This document shows, in pieces, positions 1-9,815 of a stretch of 64,000 nucleotides of DNA (position 1 is its first letter; each line of letters opens with the position of its first letter). A model generated the notes under the pieces. The model was not told where the DNA came from, searched no databases, and worked only from the letters and a program-made list of their open reading frames with translations. The position numbers and the translations under genes are program-made. The stretch is from positions 62,001-126,000 of the forward strand of contig NZ_NISY01000013.1 in the NCBI RefSeq assembly GCF_007595705.1, in the 5' to 3' direction. The DNA comes from Streptomyces sp. SAJ15. Its GTDB lineage: Bacteria > Actinomycetota > Actinomycetes > Streptomycetales > Streptomycetaceae.

Positions 1-129
1 AGCGACCTGCCGTGGGAGGAGGCGGTCCGCCTCGACCTGCGCTACGTGGAGGACTGGTCGCTCGCCCTGGACACGGTGATCTTGTGGAAGACGCTGCGTG
101 CGGTGCTCCACGGGCAGGGGGCCTACTGA
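1..129 (+). CDS. Sugar transferase (polyprenyl glycosylphosphotransferase), C-terminal end only
   Basis: Only the last 42 codons are in the window, read in frame 1 and ending in TGA at 127-129. They include the motif LRYVEDWSLALDTVILWKT and end in GAY. This is the standard C-terminus of bacterial sugar transferases (WcaJ/CpsE/Pfam Bac_transf), which load the first sugar-1-phosphate onto undecaprenyl phosphate at the inner face of the membrane. It would be the priming enzyme of the exopolysaccharide operon that follows 82 bp downstream. The N-terminal membrane part lies outside the window, so the first sugar cannot be inferred. Confidence 0.85.
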   Translation, partial: SDLPWEEAVRLDLRYVEDWSLALDTVILWKTLRAVLHGQGAY

Positions 130-211
130 TGCGCGGGGGGACCGCGACGGGGCGGCCCCGCCGGCGCGCGGACCGCAGGCCGGGAGGGCCTGCCTGGGGG
201 AGGGACAGGTC

Positions 212-1526
<1,315 letters not shown>

Positions 1527-1537
<11 letters not shown>

Positions 1538-2792
1538 CACGACCAGCGGCGACCGGCCGGACCGGCGCGCGCTGATCCTGGTGGAGAACCTGTCGGTGCC
1601 GTTCGACCGGCGGGTGTGGCAGGAGTGCACCACGCTGCGCGACGCGGGCTGGACGGTGCACGTCATCTGTCCCCGCGGGGAGAAGCGGGACACGGAACCG
1701 GAGGCGGTGATCGACGGGGTGCGGATCCACCGCTACCCGTTGCGCGCGGCCACCGGAGGGCCGGCCGGCTACCTGCGGGAGTACGGATCGGCGTTGTGGC
1801 ACACGGCCCGGCTGGCCCGCACGGTCGGCCCGGTCGACGTGGTCCACGCCTGCAACCCGCCCGACCTGCTGTTCCTGCCGGCACTGTGGCTGAAACGCCG
1901 CGGCGCGCGGTTCGTCTTCGACCAGCACGACCTGGTGCCCGAGCTGTACCTCTCCCGGTTCGACCGCGGCGAAGACCTGCTCTACCGCGCCGTGTGCGCG
2001 CTGGAACGGATGACCTACCGGGCAGCGGACGTCGTGCTCGCCACGAACGAGAGCTACCGGGACGTCGCGGTGCGCCGTGGCGGTCGGCGGCCGGAGGACG
2101 TCTTCGTGGTGCGCAGCGCACCCGCCGTCGAGCGGTTCCAACCGGTACCGCCCGAGCCGGAACTGAAGCGCGGCAAGCCTCATCTGCTGTGCTACCTCGG
2201 CGTCATGGGCCCTCAGGACGGCGTCGACTACGCCCTGCGGGCCCTGGCGAAGCTGCGCGACGAGCTCGGGCGGACCGACTGGCACGCGGTGTTCGTCGGC
2301 GCGGGCGACGCCTTCGACGCGATGGTGGAGCTGTCCCGGCGGCTCGACCTCTCCGAGCAGGTGCGGTTCACCGGGCGCATTCCGGACGCCGACCTGGTGC
2401 GCTACCTGTCCACCGCGGACGTGTGCCTCTCCCCCGACCCGCGCAACCCGCTCAACGACGTGTCGACCATGAACAAGGTCCTGGAGTACATGGCGATGGG
2501 CCGGCCGATCGTCTCGTTCGACCTCCGGGAGGCGCGGGTCTCCGCCGGTGACGCCGCCGTCTACGCGCCCGCCAACGACGAGGCCGCGTTCGCCAGACAC
2601 ATCGCGCTGCTCATGGACGATCCGGAGAAGCGCGCCCGGATGGGCGAGATCGGCCGGGAGCGGATCAGCGGACGGCTCTCCTGGCGGAACTCGCAAGCGT
2701 CGCTGCTCGCCGCCTACGCCGCGGCCAGCCGTGACCGCACACCGGTGGCGGCGGGCGGCCGGGGCCGCACAGGGTGGAGGCCGCGCGGTTGA
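1527..2792 (+). CDS. Glycosyltransferase family 4 (GT-B)
   Basis: 421 residues. The N-terminal Rossmann half opens with ILVENLSVPFDRRVWQE, a typical start of WbuB-like GT4 enzymes. The C-terminal half holds the donor-binding region with MNKVLEYMAMGRPIVSFDLRE, in which the usual family glutamates sit. It should add a sugar from a nucleotide donor to the growing lipid-linked repeat unit on the cytoplasmic side. The start is TTG at 1527, overlapping the end of the dehydrogenase by 11 bp, because no ATG/GTG lies earlier in frame before the conserved N-terminus. Donor and linkage cannot be told. Confidence 0.85.
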
Positions 2793-4156
2793 GCGAGGAC
2801 CCGATACGCCTGGTCACGATCGGGCGGATTCTCCGTCGGCGCTGGCGGCTGCTGGCCGTCGTCACCGTGGTGGGCGCGCTCGTCGGCTACGGCATCTCGG
2901 TGCTGTTCCCACCGCGCTACACGGCCTCGGTATCGGTACTGCTGCCGGGGCAGTGGGAGGAGCGCGAGCTGCTCACCCAGGCGGAGATCGCGACCAGTTC
3001 GTCGGTGGTCGACCGCGCGGCCGCCACGCTCGGCTGGAAGGGCGTCAGCGGCGCCGAGCTGCGGGACCGCGTCAGCGCCAAGGCCACCGACGGGAACATC
3101 ATCAAGATCTCGGGCACGGCCACCACACCGGAACGCGCGCAGCGGCTCTCCGACCGGGTGGCGCAGGAGTTCGTCGCCTTCGCCGCGCGGATCGCGGGCG
3201 ACGGCACCGACTCCGACGCGACCACGGGGCCCGAGGCACTGCGGAAGAAGGTGGCGGAGACCAACCGCCGCATCACCGACCTGGCCGAGGCGGCCGATCC
3301 GGGGCGGACCGTGGAGAGCGTGCAGGCCCGCACCGAGCTCGCGAAGCTGCGCACCGCGCTGCAGGAGGCCATGAAGAAGCTGGACGAGACCGAGGGGGCG
3401 ACCAGCAGGGCCGGCATGGTCGTCATGGGGCCGGCGCCCCGGCCGACCGGCGAGGCGCCGCCGACGAGGACGCACTTCGTCGGCGGTGGGGCGGTGCTGT
3501 CCTTCCTGCTCGCGGTCGTCGGCCATCTCGCCGCGGCACGGGTGGACCGTCGACCGCGCACCGAACCGGAGATCGCCGCGGCGCTGGGCTCGACGCTGCT
3601 GGGGACCGTCGACGTGCCGGGTGAACGGCGCGCGCACCGGCCCCGAGGCGGTGGCTCGCGGGCCTGGATCCGCCGGCTCCTCGGCGTCGACACCCGGTGG
3701 GACATGCCGACCCCGCACAGGTCCGGCGACGAGGCCGGCAGGCGGCTCCGCTACCGGCGGGTGTGCGCTCGCCTCCGGGACCGGTCGCCGGCTCCCCGGC
3801 GGCTGCTGGTCGTCGTACCGGACGGCGACGAGATCGCCCGCCGGGCCGCCGGGCAGCTCGTCGCGGAGGCCGAGAGCGATCCCGTGCTGCGGGTGGTGGA
3901 GGTCTCGGTGTCCCGGCCGATGGTGCCGGACCGCGACACCGAGTCCGGTGCCCTGGTCGTGCTCAGCGCGGGCGACCGGACCGCGGGGGAGCTCGCCGGC
4001 ATCGCCGAGGCGTGTGCGGACGGCGGGCATGAGGTCGTCGGCTTCGTCGTCGCCGGCGCGGTCCGGGCCCGCCCGACGAAGTCCGCCGGCCATCCCCCCG
4101 AGAACGCCACCCTGGCGCTCGCGGGGCGCGGCAGCGCGACGGGAGGTTCGGTGTGA
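2789..4156 (+). CDS. Wzz-like chain-length determinant (polysaccharide co-polymerase) with degenerate kinase-like tail
   Basis: 455 residues from the TTG at 2789, which overlaps the previous stop by 4 bases and has GGAGG at 2776-2780. A GTG at 2774 would add five residues. First membrane segment about residues 20-40 (VVTVVGALVGYGISVLF), then an extracytoplasmic alpha/beta region and a coiled-coil-like stretch. A second membrane segment (about 230-250, GGGAVLSFLLAVVGHL) is followed by a cytoplasmic tail. That layout is Wzz/CapA, controlling polymer length with Wzy. The tail keeps the look of a tyrosine-kinase (BY-kinase) fold (LLVVVPDGD, ALVVLSAGDRT, EVVGFVVAG) but has no Walker A lysine loop and no tyrosine cluster. 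It is the first of two adjacent paralogues. Confidence 0.75.
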   Translation: MSEDPIRLVTIGRILRRRWRLLAVVTVVGALVGYGISVLFPPRYTASVSVLLPGQWEERELLTQAEIATSSSVVDRAAATLGWKGVSGAELRDRVSAKATDGNIIKISGTATTPERAQRLSDRVAQEFVAFAARIAGDGTDSDATTGPEALRKKVAETNRRITDLAEAADPGRTVESVQARTELAKLRTALQEAMKKLDETEGATSRAGMVVMGPAPRPTGEAPPTRTHFVGGGAVLSFLLAVVGHLAAARVDRRPRTEPEIAAALGSTLLGTVDVPGERRAHRPRGGGSRAWIRRLLGVDTRWDMPTPHRSGDEAGRRLRYRRVCARLRDRSPAPRRLLVVVPDGDEIARRAAGQLVAEAESDPVLRVVEVSVSRPMVPDRDTESGALVVLSAGDRTAGELAGIAEACADGGHEVVGFVVAGAVRARPTKSAGHPPENATLALAGRGSATGGSV

Positions 4157-5682
4157 CGACGAGCACGACTTCGGAGCCGTCGGCCGCCGCTCCCCTTGTC
4201 GACCTCCAGGCGCTGGTGGTGGCGGTGCGCAGGCGCCGCCGCCTCTGGTGCGCCATGGCGCTGCTGGGACTGCTGGTCGGCGCGGCGGTGGCGGTCCTGA
4301 TGCCGCCGCCGCCGACCGCGGTGACCAAGGTGCTGGTCGCGCATCAGGAGGACCAGCCGAACGACACCGGAACGCTGATCCGCACCGACGTCGAGCTGCT
4401 GAGGACCACCCGGATCGCCGGCCAGGCCCTGCGCTCCCTCAACTCCTCGGAAAGCCCGGAAGACTTCCTGCGGGACTACCGGGGTACCGGCTTGACCAAC
4501 AACCTGCTGCGGATCGATGTGACGGGTGACAGCGACGCGGAGGCGGTGGCCCGGGCCCAGGCGCTGGCCGACGCGTTCGTCGCGGACCATGTGAGGCGGA
4601 TGCGGGAGACAGCGAAGGCCGAGGCCAAGGCCCTGCTCGAGCAGCGTGACCGCATGCGTAAGGAACTCGCCCGGGTCAACGAGGAGATCGGAGACGGACC
4701 GCCGAGGAGCGGCCCGGGGGAGTCGGCGAGAACGGAGTCGCTCTTCGCCCGCCGGGCCGAGCTCACGACGCGCATCGCCGACTTCAACCAGCGTGCCGAG
4801 GAGGCGCGCGTCGGCACGCCCCGGCTCATCGCGGGCACACAGATCGTGGACGCCCCACGCCCGCTGCGGCACTCCCTGCCCAAGGCCGCCGCCACCAACG
4901 CCGGGATCGGGCTCGTCCTCGGGCTCGTCCTCGGGCTCGCGGTGGCCGCGGTCGGCTCGGTGGTGGCGGACCGTCCCGTGCTGCGCCGCGAGATCGCGGC
5001 GAACCTGGGCGCCTCGGTCATCGCGGAGCTGCGCCGCGTGTCCCGCCGACCGGCCGGGCGGTGGCGGCTCCGACGGACCCGGGCGGTACGGACGAGGCTC
5101 ACCACGACCCTGGTCCGCGCCGTGCGCGGCTCCACGGAACCGGTGTCGCTGCTGGAACTGGGCTGTGCGCGCAGCGCGAGCGCGATCGCCCTGGACCTCG
5201 CCAGGGCACTGGCGGCGGAGGGGCCCGTGGTCATCGTCGACGGTCTGCCGGGACCGCTGCTCGCAGGCCGCCACCGGCTGCCAGGGGACCCGGACGTGGT
5301 CAGCGGCGAGGCCGCCGCGGCCGTGCCGCGTCAGACGCGTCGGCTCGGCGTCGGCTCGGTCGCGCCCGGCACGGCCTGGACCGACCTGCGGTTCCTCGGC
5401 GGGCAGACCGTGCTCGTCGTACGTGCCGGGCACGGCAGCGCCGCATGGCTGCACACCGTGGCGCGGCAGCTCGCGGACCTGGACATTCCGGTGATCGGTG
5501 TGGTGCTGATCGACCCCGATCCGCGGGACCGGACCGACGGCACCCTGTGGGACGGGCCGCACACCGCGCTGCGCGGCCCTCATCAGCGGCCGGCCCGGCG
5601 GAACGGCATGGGCCGACCGCGGACGGAGCGGCCGCCGGTGCCGGCCGCACGGGTCCCGAACAGCGACCAGGAGGCGCGGTAG
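4153..5682 (+). CDS. Second Wzz-like chain-length determinant with degenerate BY-kinase-like domain
   Basis: 509 residues, GTG start in a GTGA overlap with the previous gene. Membrane segments at about residues 34-55 (MALLGLLVGAAVAVLM) and 248-273 (NAGIGLVLGLVLGLAVAAV) flank an extracytoplasmic domain with a coiled-coil-rich part (KALLEQRDRMRKELARVNEE). The C-terminal 180 residues look like a BY-kinase fold: strands VVIVDG and TVLVVRAGHG and the IPVIGVVLID strand are recognisable. Where the ATP loop should be, the sequence reads LELGCARSASAIAL, without GxGKS/T, so catalysis is unlikely. It is probably a regulator of polymer length working with the paralogue next to it. No separate kinase or phosphatase gene is visible in the operon part seen here. 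Confidence 0.72.
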   Translation: MTTSTTSEPSAAAPLVDLQALVVAVRRRRRLWCAMALLGLLVGAAVAVLMPPPPTAVTKVLVAHQEDQPNDTGTLIRTDVELLRTTRIAGQALRSLNSSESPEDFLRDYRGTGLTNNLLRIDVTGDSDAEAVARAQALADAFVADHVRRMRETAKAEAKALLEQRDRMRKELARVNEEIGDGPPRSGPGESARTESLFARRAELTTRIADFNQRAEEARVGTPRLIAGTQIVDAPRPLRHSLPKAAATNAGIGLVLGLVLGLAVAAVGSVVADRPVLRREIAANLGASVIAELRRVSRRPAGRWRLRRTRAVRTRLTTTLVRAVRGSTEPVSLLELGCARSASAIALDLARALAAEGPVVIVDGLPGPLLAGRHRLPGDPDVVSGEAAAAVPRQTRRLGVGSVAPGTAWTDLRFLGGQTVLVVRAGHGSAAWLHTVARQLADLDIPVIGVVLIDPDPRDRTDGTLWDGPHTALRGPHQRPARRNGMGRPRTERPPVPAARVPNSDQEAR

Positions 5683-5685
5683 AAC

Positions 5686-7614
5686 ATGTGTGGCATCGCA
5701 GGCGCTTACCGATGGCCGGACGGGAAGGTCGTGACCGACCGGCTCACCGACACCCTCGCCCACCGCGGCCCGGACGGGGCGGGCCGGTACAGCCACCCCG
5801 CCGGCGACGGCGAAGTGCACCTCGGGCACCGCCGACTCGCCATCATCGACCTGTCCGAGACCGGCGCCCAGCCGATGGTCTCGGGCGGCCTCGCCCTGAC
5901 GTACAACGGCGAGCTGTACAACGCGCCCGAGCTGCGTGCCGAGCTGGCGGCCGCCGGGGTGCGATTCCGCGGGACCTCCGACACCGAGGTCGTCCTTGAG
6001 GCATGGCGGCGCTGGGGCACCGACTGCCTGCCCCGGCTACGCGGCATGTTCGCGCTCGGGATCTTCGACGAGCGCACCGGTGACCTGGTGCTCGCCCGCG
6101 ACCAGCTCGGCGTCAAGCCGCTGTTCCTGCTGCGACGCGGCGCGGGCCTGGTGTTCGCCTCCGAGCTCAAGGCGCTCGCCGCCGCCACCGGCGGGTCGCT
6201 CCGCGTGGACCACGCGGCGCTGGTGGCCTCGCTGCTGTACTACTGGGTGCCGGACTCGCGCTGCGCGTTCCGCGAGGCGGAGAAGCTGCCGCCGGGGAGC
6301 TGGCTCAGGTGCCGGGCCGACGGCCGGGTGGAGCGCGGCCGGTTCTGGAACCTGAAGGACGTCGCCGCCGAGGGCCGGGAGCGGGCCCGCGGCGGCGAGC
6401 AGCCGGACCTGGCCGCCATCGTCGAGGAGTCGACCCGGCGGCACCTGCTCTCCGACGTACCCGTGGCGACCTTCCTCTCCGGCGGTCTCGACTCCAGCTA
6501 CCTGACCGCCCTCGCGGCCCGCCACCAGCCCGGGATCTCCGCTTACACGATCGGGTTCCGCGCCGAGGACGCCAGGTTCGAGGCGATGCCGGACGACCTG
6601 CGCTACGCCCGGCGGGTGGCCGAGCGGTTCGGCGTCGACCTGCACGAGATCGAGATCGCCCCGAACGTGCTCGACCTGCTGCCGCGGATGACGTACAGCC
6701 TGGACGAGCCGATCGGCGACCCGGCGGCGATCAACACCTTCCTGATCTGCTCGGCCGCCCGGGAGGCCGGGGTCAAGGTGATGCTCTCGGGGATGGGCGC
6801 CGACGAGCTGTTCGCCGGGTACCGCAAGCACCTGGCCAACCTGCTCGCGCTGCGCTACCAGCGCGTTCCGCGGCCCCTGCGGCGCGGCGTGTCGGGGGTG
6901 GTGGACCGGCTGCCGGTCGCCTCGGCCCGCCGGGGGTACCGGTCGGTGCGCTTCGCGAAGCGGTTCCTCTCCTTCGCCGAGCTGCCGGAGGAGACCGCGT
7001 TCCGGCGCAGCTACACCATGTACGACCGGGACGAACTGCTCGCCCTGGTCGATCCGGACCTGGCCGGGACGGTCGAGGACGTGCTGACCGAGCACGCCGA
7101 CATCTACCGGGACAACGACCTCGACGACTTCGTCAACCGCATGTGCCTGGGCGACGCCCGGATGTTCCTGCCGGGCCTGAACCTCGCGTACACCGACCGG
7201 TCGAGCATGGCCGCGTCGACCGAGGTGCGGGTGCCGTACGTGGACGTCGAGGTGGTCAGGGCGGCGTTCGCCGTGCCCGGCGATCGCAAGATCGTCGGAC
7301 GGCAGGGCAAGGCCGTCCTCAAGGAGGCGGCCACCTCCATCCTGCCCCGGGAGATCGTGTACCGGCCCAAGGGCCTGTTCAGCGCCCCGCTGCGGGCCTG
7401 GATGAGCCGGGATCTCGCGCCGCTGGTGCGCGAGGTGGTCAACGACGGCGTGCTCGTCGGTTCCGGGCTCCTGCGTCGCGACGCGCTGGCGCGCATGGTC
7501 GCCGAGGACGCCGCCGGGCAGCGGGACTTCTCCAAACATCTGTGGCATGTGCTGACCCTCGAGTACTGGTATCGCGGCGCGACCTCCGGGTCCGGCCAGA
7601 AGGCTACGGCGTAG
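5686..7614 (+). CDS. asnB: Asparagine synthase (glutamine-hydrolysing) family amidotransferase
   Basis: 642 residues, the usual length. The N-terminal glutaminase domain starts MCGIAGAY, with nucleophile Cys2 after Met removal. The synthetase domain carries the ATP pyrophosphatase loop SGGLDSS at residues 265-271 and later SGMGADELFAGYRKH. In polysaccharide operons such proteins are thought to amidate a sugar carboxylate (for example a uronic acid made by the upstream dehydrogenase) rather than make asparagine. That role is inferred from context. Only 3 bp separate it from the Wzz gene and 17 bp from the oxidoreductase. Confidence 0.9.
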   Translation: MCGIAGAYRWPDGKVVTDRLTDTLAHRGPDGAGRYSHPAGDGEVHLGHRRLAIIDLSETGAQPMVSGGLALTYNGELYNAPELRAELAAAGVRFRGTSDTEVVLEAWRRWGTDCLPRLRGMFALGIFDERTGDLVLARDQLGVKPLFLLRRGAGLVFASELKALAAATGGSLRVDHAALVASLLYYWVPDSRCAFREAEKLPPGSWLRCRADGRVERGRFWNLKDVAAEGRERARGGEQPDLAAIVEESTRRHLLSDVPVATFLSGGLDSSYLTALAARHQPGISAYTIGFRAEDARFEAMPDDLRYARRVAERFGVDLHEIEIAPNVLDLLPRMTYSLDEPIGDPAAINTFLICSAAREAGVKVMLSGMGADELFAGYRKHLANLLALRYQRVPRPLRRGVSGVVDRLPVASARRGYRSVRFAKRFLSFAELPEETAFRRSYTMYDRDELLALVDPDLAGTVEDVLTEHADIYRDNDLDDFVNRMCLGDARMFLPGLNLAYTDRSSMAASTEVRVPYVDVEVVRAAFAVPGDRKIVGRQGKAVLKEAATSILPREIVYRPKGLFSAPLRAWMSRDLAPLVREVVNDGVLVGSGLLRRDALARMVAEDAAGQRDFSKHLWHVLTLEYWYRGATSGSGQKATA

Positions 7615-7631
7615 AAACAAGGGGACTTCGG

Positions 7632-9815
7632 GTGAAACAGGTTGTGCAGAACTACAAGAGCGGCGAGCTGGCGGTGCTCGACGTGCCGGTGCCGGGGTGC
7701 AAGCCGGGCGGTGTGCTGGTCAGGACCGCCTACTCGCTGATATCCACCGGGACCGAGCTCATGAAGGTGTCCGAGGCCGGCATGTCGATGCTGGGCAAGG
7801 CCCGCTCCCGGCCGGACCAGGTGGCCAAGGTCATGCAGAGCGTGGCCACCAACGGGCTGCCCGCCACCTACCGCAAGGTGATGGGCAAGCTGGACTCCTA
7901 CACGCCGCTCGGCTACTCGCTGTGCGGGGTGGTCGAACAGGTCGGCGCCGGGATCGACGAGGTGAAGGTCGGCGACCTCGTGGCCTGCGCCGGCAACGAG
8001 CACGCGCTGCACGCCGAGCTGAACTGGGTGCCGAAGAACCTCTACACCCCGGTGCCGGACGGCCTCGCGCCGCGCCAGGCGGCCTTCGGCACCGTCGGGT
8101 CGATCGCGTTACAGGGCGTCCGCCAGGGCGAGCCGCAGCTCGGCGAGGTGGCGCTGGTCATCGGCCTCGGGCTGATCGGGCAGCTGGTCGTGCAGCTCCT
8201 CACCGCCTCGGGAGTCCGCGTCGTCGGGGTCGACCCCGACCCGGCGCGCTGCGGGCTCGCCGAGCGTATGGGTGCCGCGACCTGCGGCGATCCCGCCTCC
8301 GCGGCCGTGGCGGCCGCCGTCGCCGAGCTGACCGACGGTCACGGCGTGGACCAGGTGTACCTGGCCGCCGGCGGCGCCAGCAACCAGCCCGTCGAGCTGG
8401 CCGCCGAGTTGAGCCGGGACCGCGGCCGGGTCGTCGACATCGGCAAGTGCCGCCTGGACCTGCCGTGGAACGCGTACTACGAGAAGGAACTCGACGTCCG
8501 GTTCTCCCGCAGCTACGGCCCCGGGCGCTACGACCCGGAGTACGAGCTGGAGGGGCGCGACTACCCGATCGGCTACGTGCGCTGGACCGAGCGCCGCAAC
8601 CTCGCGTGCTTCCTCGACCTCGCCGCCCGCGGCCGCGTCGACGTGGAGCCCCTGATCTCCCACGTCGCCGACTTCGACGACGCCGTCGAGACGTACCAGC
8701 GCCTCAAGGACGGCGAGTTGAAGGCCGTCGCGGTGCTGTTCCGGTACCCCGAACACGCGGGGGAGGTGGAGGCCCCGGAGGTGGCCGTGCCCACGGTGAA
8801 GCCACGCGGCGGCACCGGGTCCACCCCCGCCCGGTCCGTCACGTCACCGGTGCGGCTCGCGTTCGTCGGTGCGGGGAACTACGCGACGTCGATGCTGCTG
8901 CCGCACCTGGCCCAGCGCGACGGCCTCGAGCTGTCGACCGTGGTCACCACGACGGCGCTGTCCGCGGCCAACGCCAAGCGGAAGTTCGGCTTCGCCGAGG
9001 CGACCACCGACCTCGACGCCGTGCTCGGCGACAAGACCATCGACGCGGTGTTCGTGGTCACCCGGCACAGCTCGCACGCCGAACTGACCCGCAAGGCGCT
9101 CCTCGCGGGCAAGACGGTGTTCGTGGAGAAGCCGCTGGCCCTCACCGAGGACGAGCTGGCCGGCGTGCTCGCGGCGGTGGAGGAGTCCGGCAACGACCGG
9201 CTGCAGGTGGGCTTCAACCGCCGGTTCGCGCCGCTGCTGCGGGAGGCCAGGAAGCGGTTCGGCGCCCGGACCGGTCCGGCGAGCCTGCGCTACCTGGTGA
9301 ACGCGGGCCGGCTGCAGCACGGCAGCTGGTACCTCCGAGAGAGCACCGAGGGAACGCGGTTCGCCGGCGAGGGCGGACACTTCATCGACACGGCGAGCTG
9401 GCTGCTCGACGCCGACCCGGTATCGGTGTACGCGGCCGCCCCGTCCGGCACCGAGGACCTGCAGATCGTGCTGCGCTACCCGGACGGGTCCACCGCCACC
9501 ATCAGCTACGTCACCACCGGCGCGCCCGGCTTCCCCAAGGAGACGCTGGACCTGGTAGCGGACGGCAAGGTGCTGCGGCTCGACGACTTCGTCCGGGCCT
9601 CGGTGTACAGCCGCAAGCGGTGGGTCAGCTCGCGGCTGCCCAAGGCCCGGGACAAGGGCCAGTCCGCCGAGCTGGCCGCGTTCATCAAGGCCGTGCGGAT
9701 CGGCGGGCCGATGCCGGTGCCGCTCCAGTCGCTGGTCGCCACCACGTCGGCCACCCTCGCCGTGCGGGCCGGCCTGGCCGGCGGCGCGCCGGTGACGTTG
9801 GCGAGGGCACGATGA
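7632..9815 (+). CDS. Bi-domain oxidoreductase (zinc-alcohol-dehydrogenase-like + Gfo/Idh/MocA)
   Basis: 727 residues from a GTG at 7632. The N-terminal half is a medium-chain dehydrogenase-like domain with a nucleotide-binding turn (ALVIGLGLIGQLVVQLL, about residue 173). The C-terminal half, from about residue 407 (LAFVGAGNYATSMLLPHL), is a Gfo/Idh/MocA domain with the EKPLAL motif near residue 498. The fused arrangement is a recognised family that regularly sits in exopolysaccharide clusters beside a heparinase II/III protein, as here. It probably oxidises or epimerises a sugar of the repeat unit in two steps, but the substrate is unknown. An apparently longer open frame runs upstream inside asnB and is not coding there. 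Confidence 0.85.
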   Translation: MKQVVQNYKSGELAVLDVPVPGCKPGGVLVRTAYSLISTGTELMKVSEAGMSMLGKARSRPDQVAKVMQSVATNGLPATYRKVMGKLDSYTPLGYSLCGVVEQVGAGIDEVKVGDLVACAGNEHALHAELNWVPKNLYTPVPDGLAPRQAAFGTVGSIALQGVRQGEPQLGEVALVIGLGLIGQLVVQLLTASGVRVVGVDPDPARCGLAERMGAATCGDPASAAVAAAVAELTDGHGVDQVYLAAGGASNQPVELAAELSRDRGRVVDIGKCRLDLPWNAYYEKELDVRFSRSYGPGRYDPEYELEGRDYPIGYVRWTERRNLACFLDLAARGRVDVEPLISHVADFDDAVETYQRLKDGELKAVAVLFRYPEHAGEVEAPEVAVPTVKPRGGTGSTPARSVTSPVRLAFVGAGNYATSMLLPHLAQRDGLELSTVVTTTALSAANAKRKFGFAEATTDLDAVLGDKTIDAVFVVTRHSSHAELTRKALLAGKTVFVEKPLALTEDELAGVLAAVEESGNDRLQVGFNRRFAPLLREARKRFGARTGPASLRYLVNAGRLQHGSWYLRESTEGTRFAGEGGHFIDTASWLLDADPVSVYAAAPSGTEDLQIVLRYPDGSTATISYVTTGAPGFPKETLDLVADGKVLRLDDFVRASVYSRKRWVSSRLPKARDKGQSAELAAFIKAVRIGGPMPVPLQSLVATTSATLAVRAGLAGGAPVTLARAR

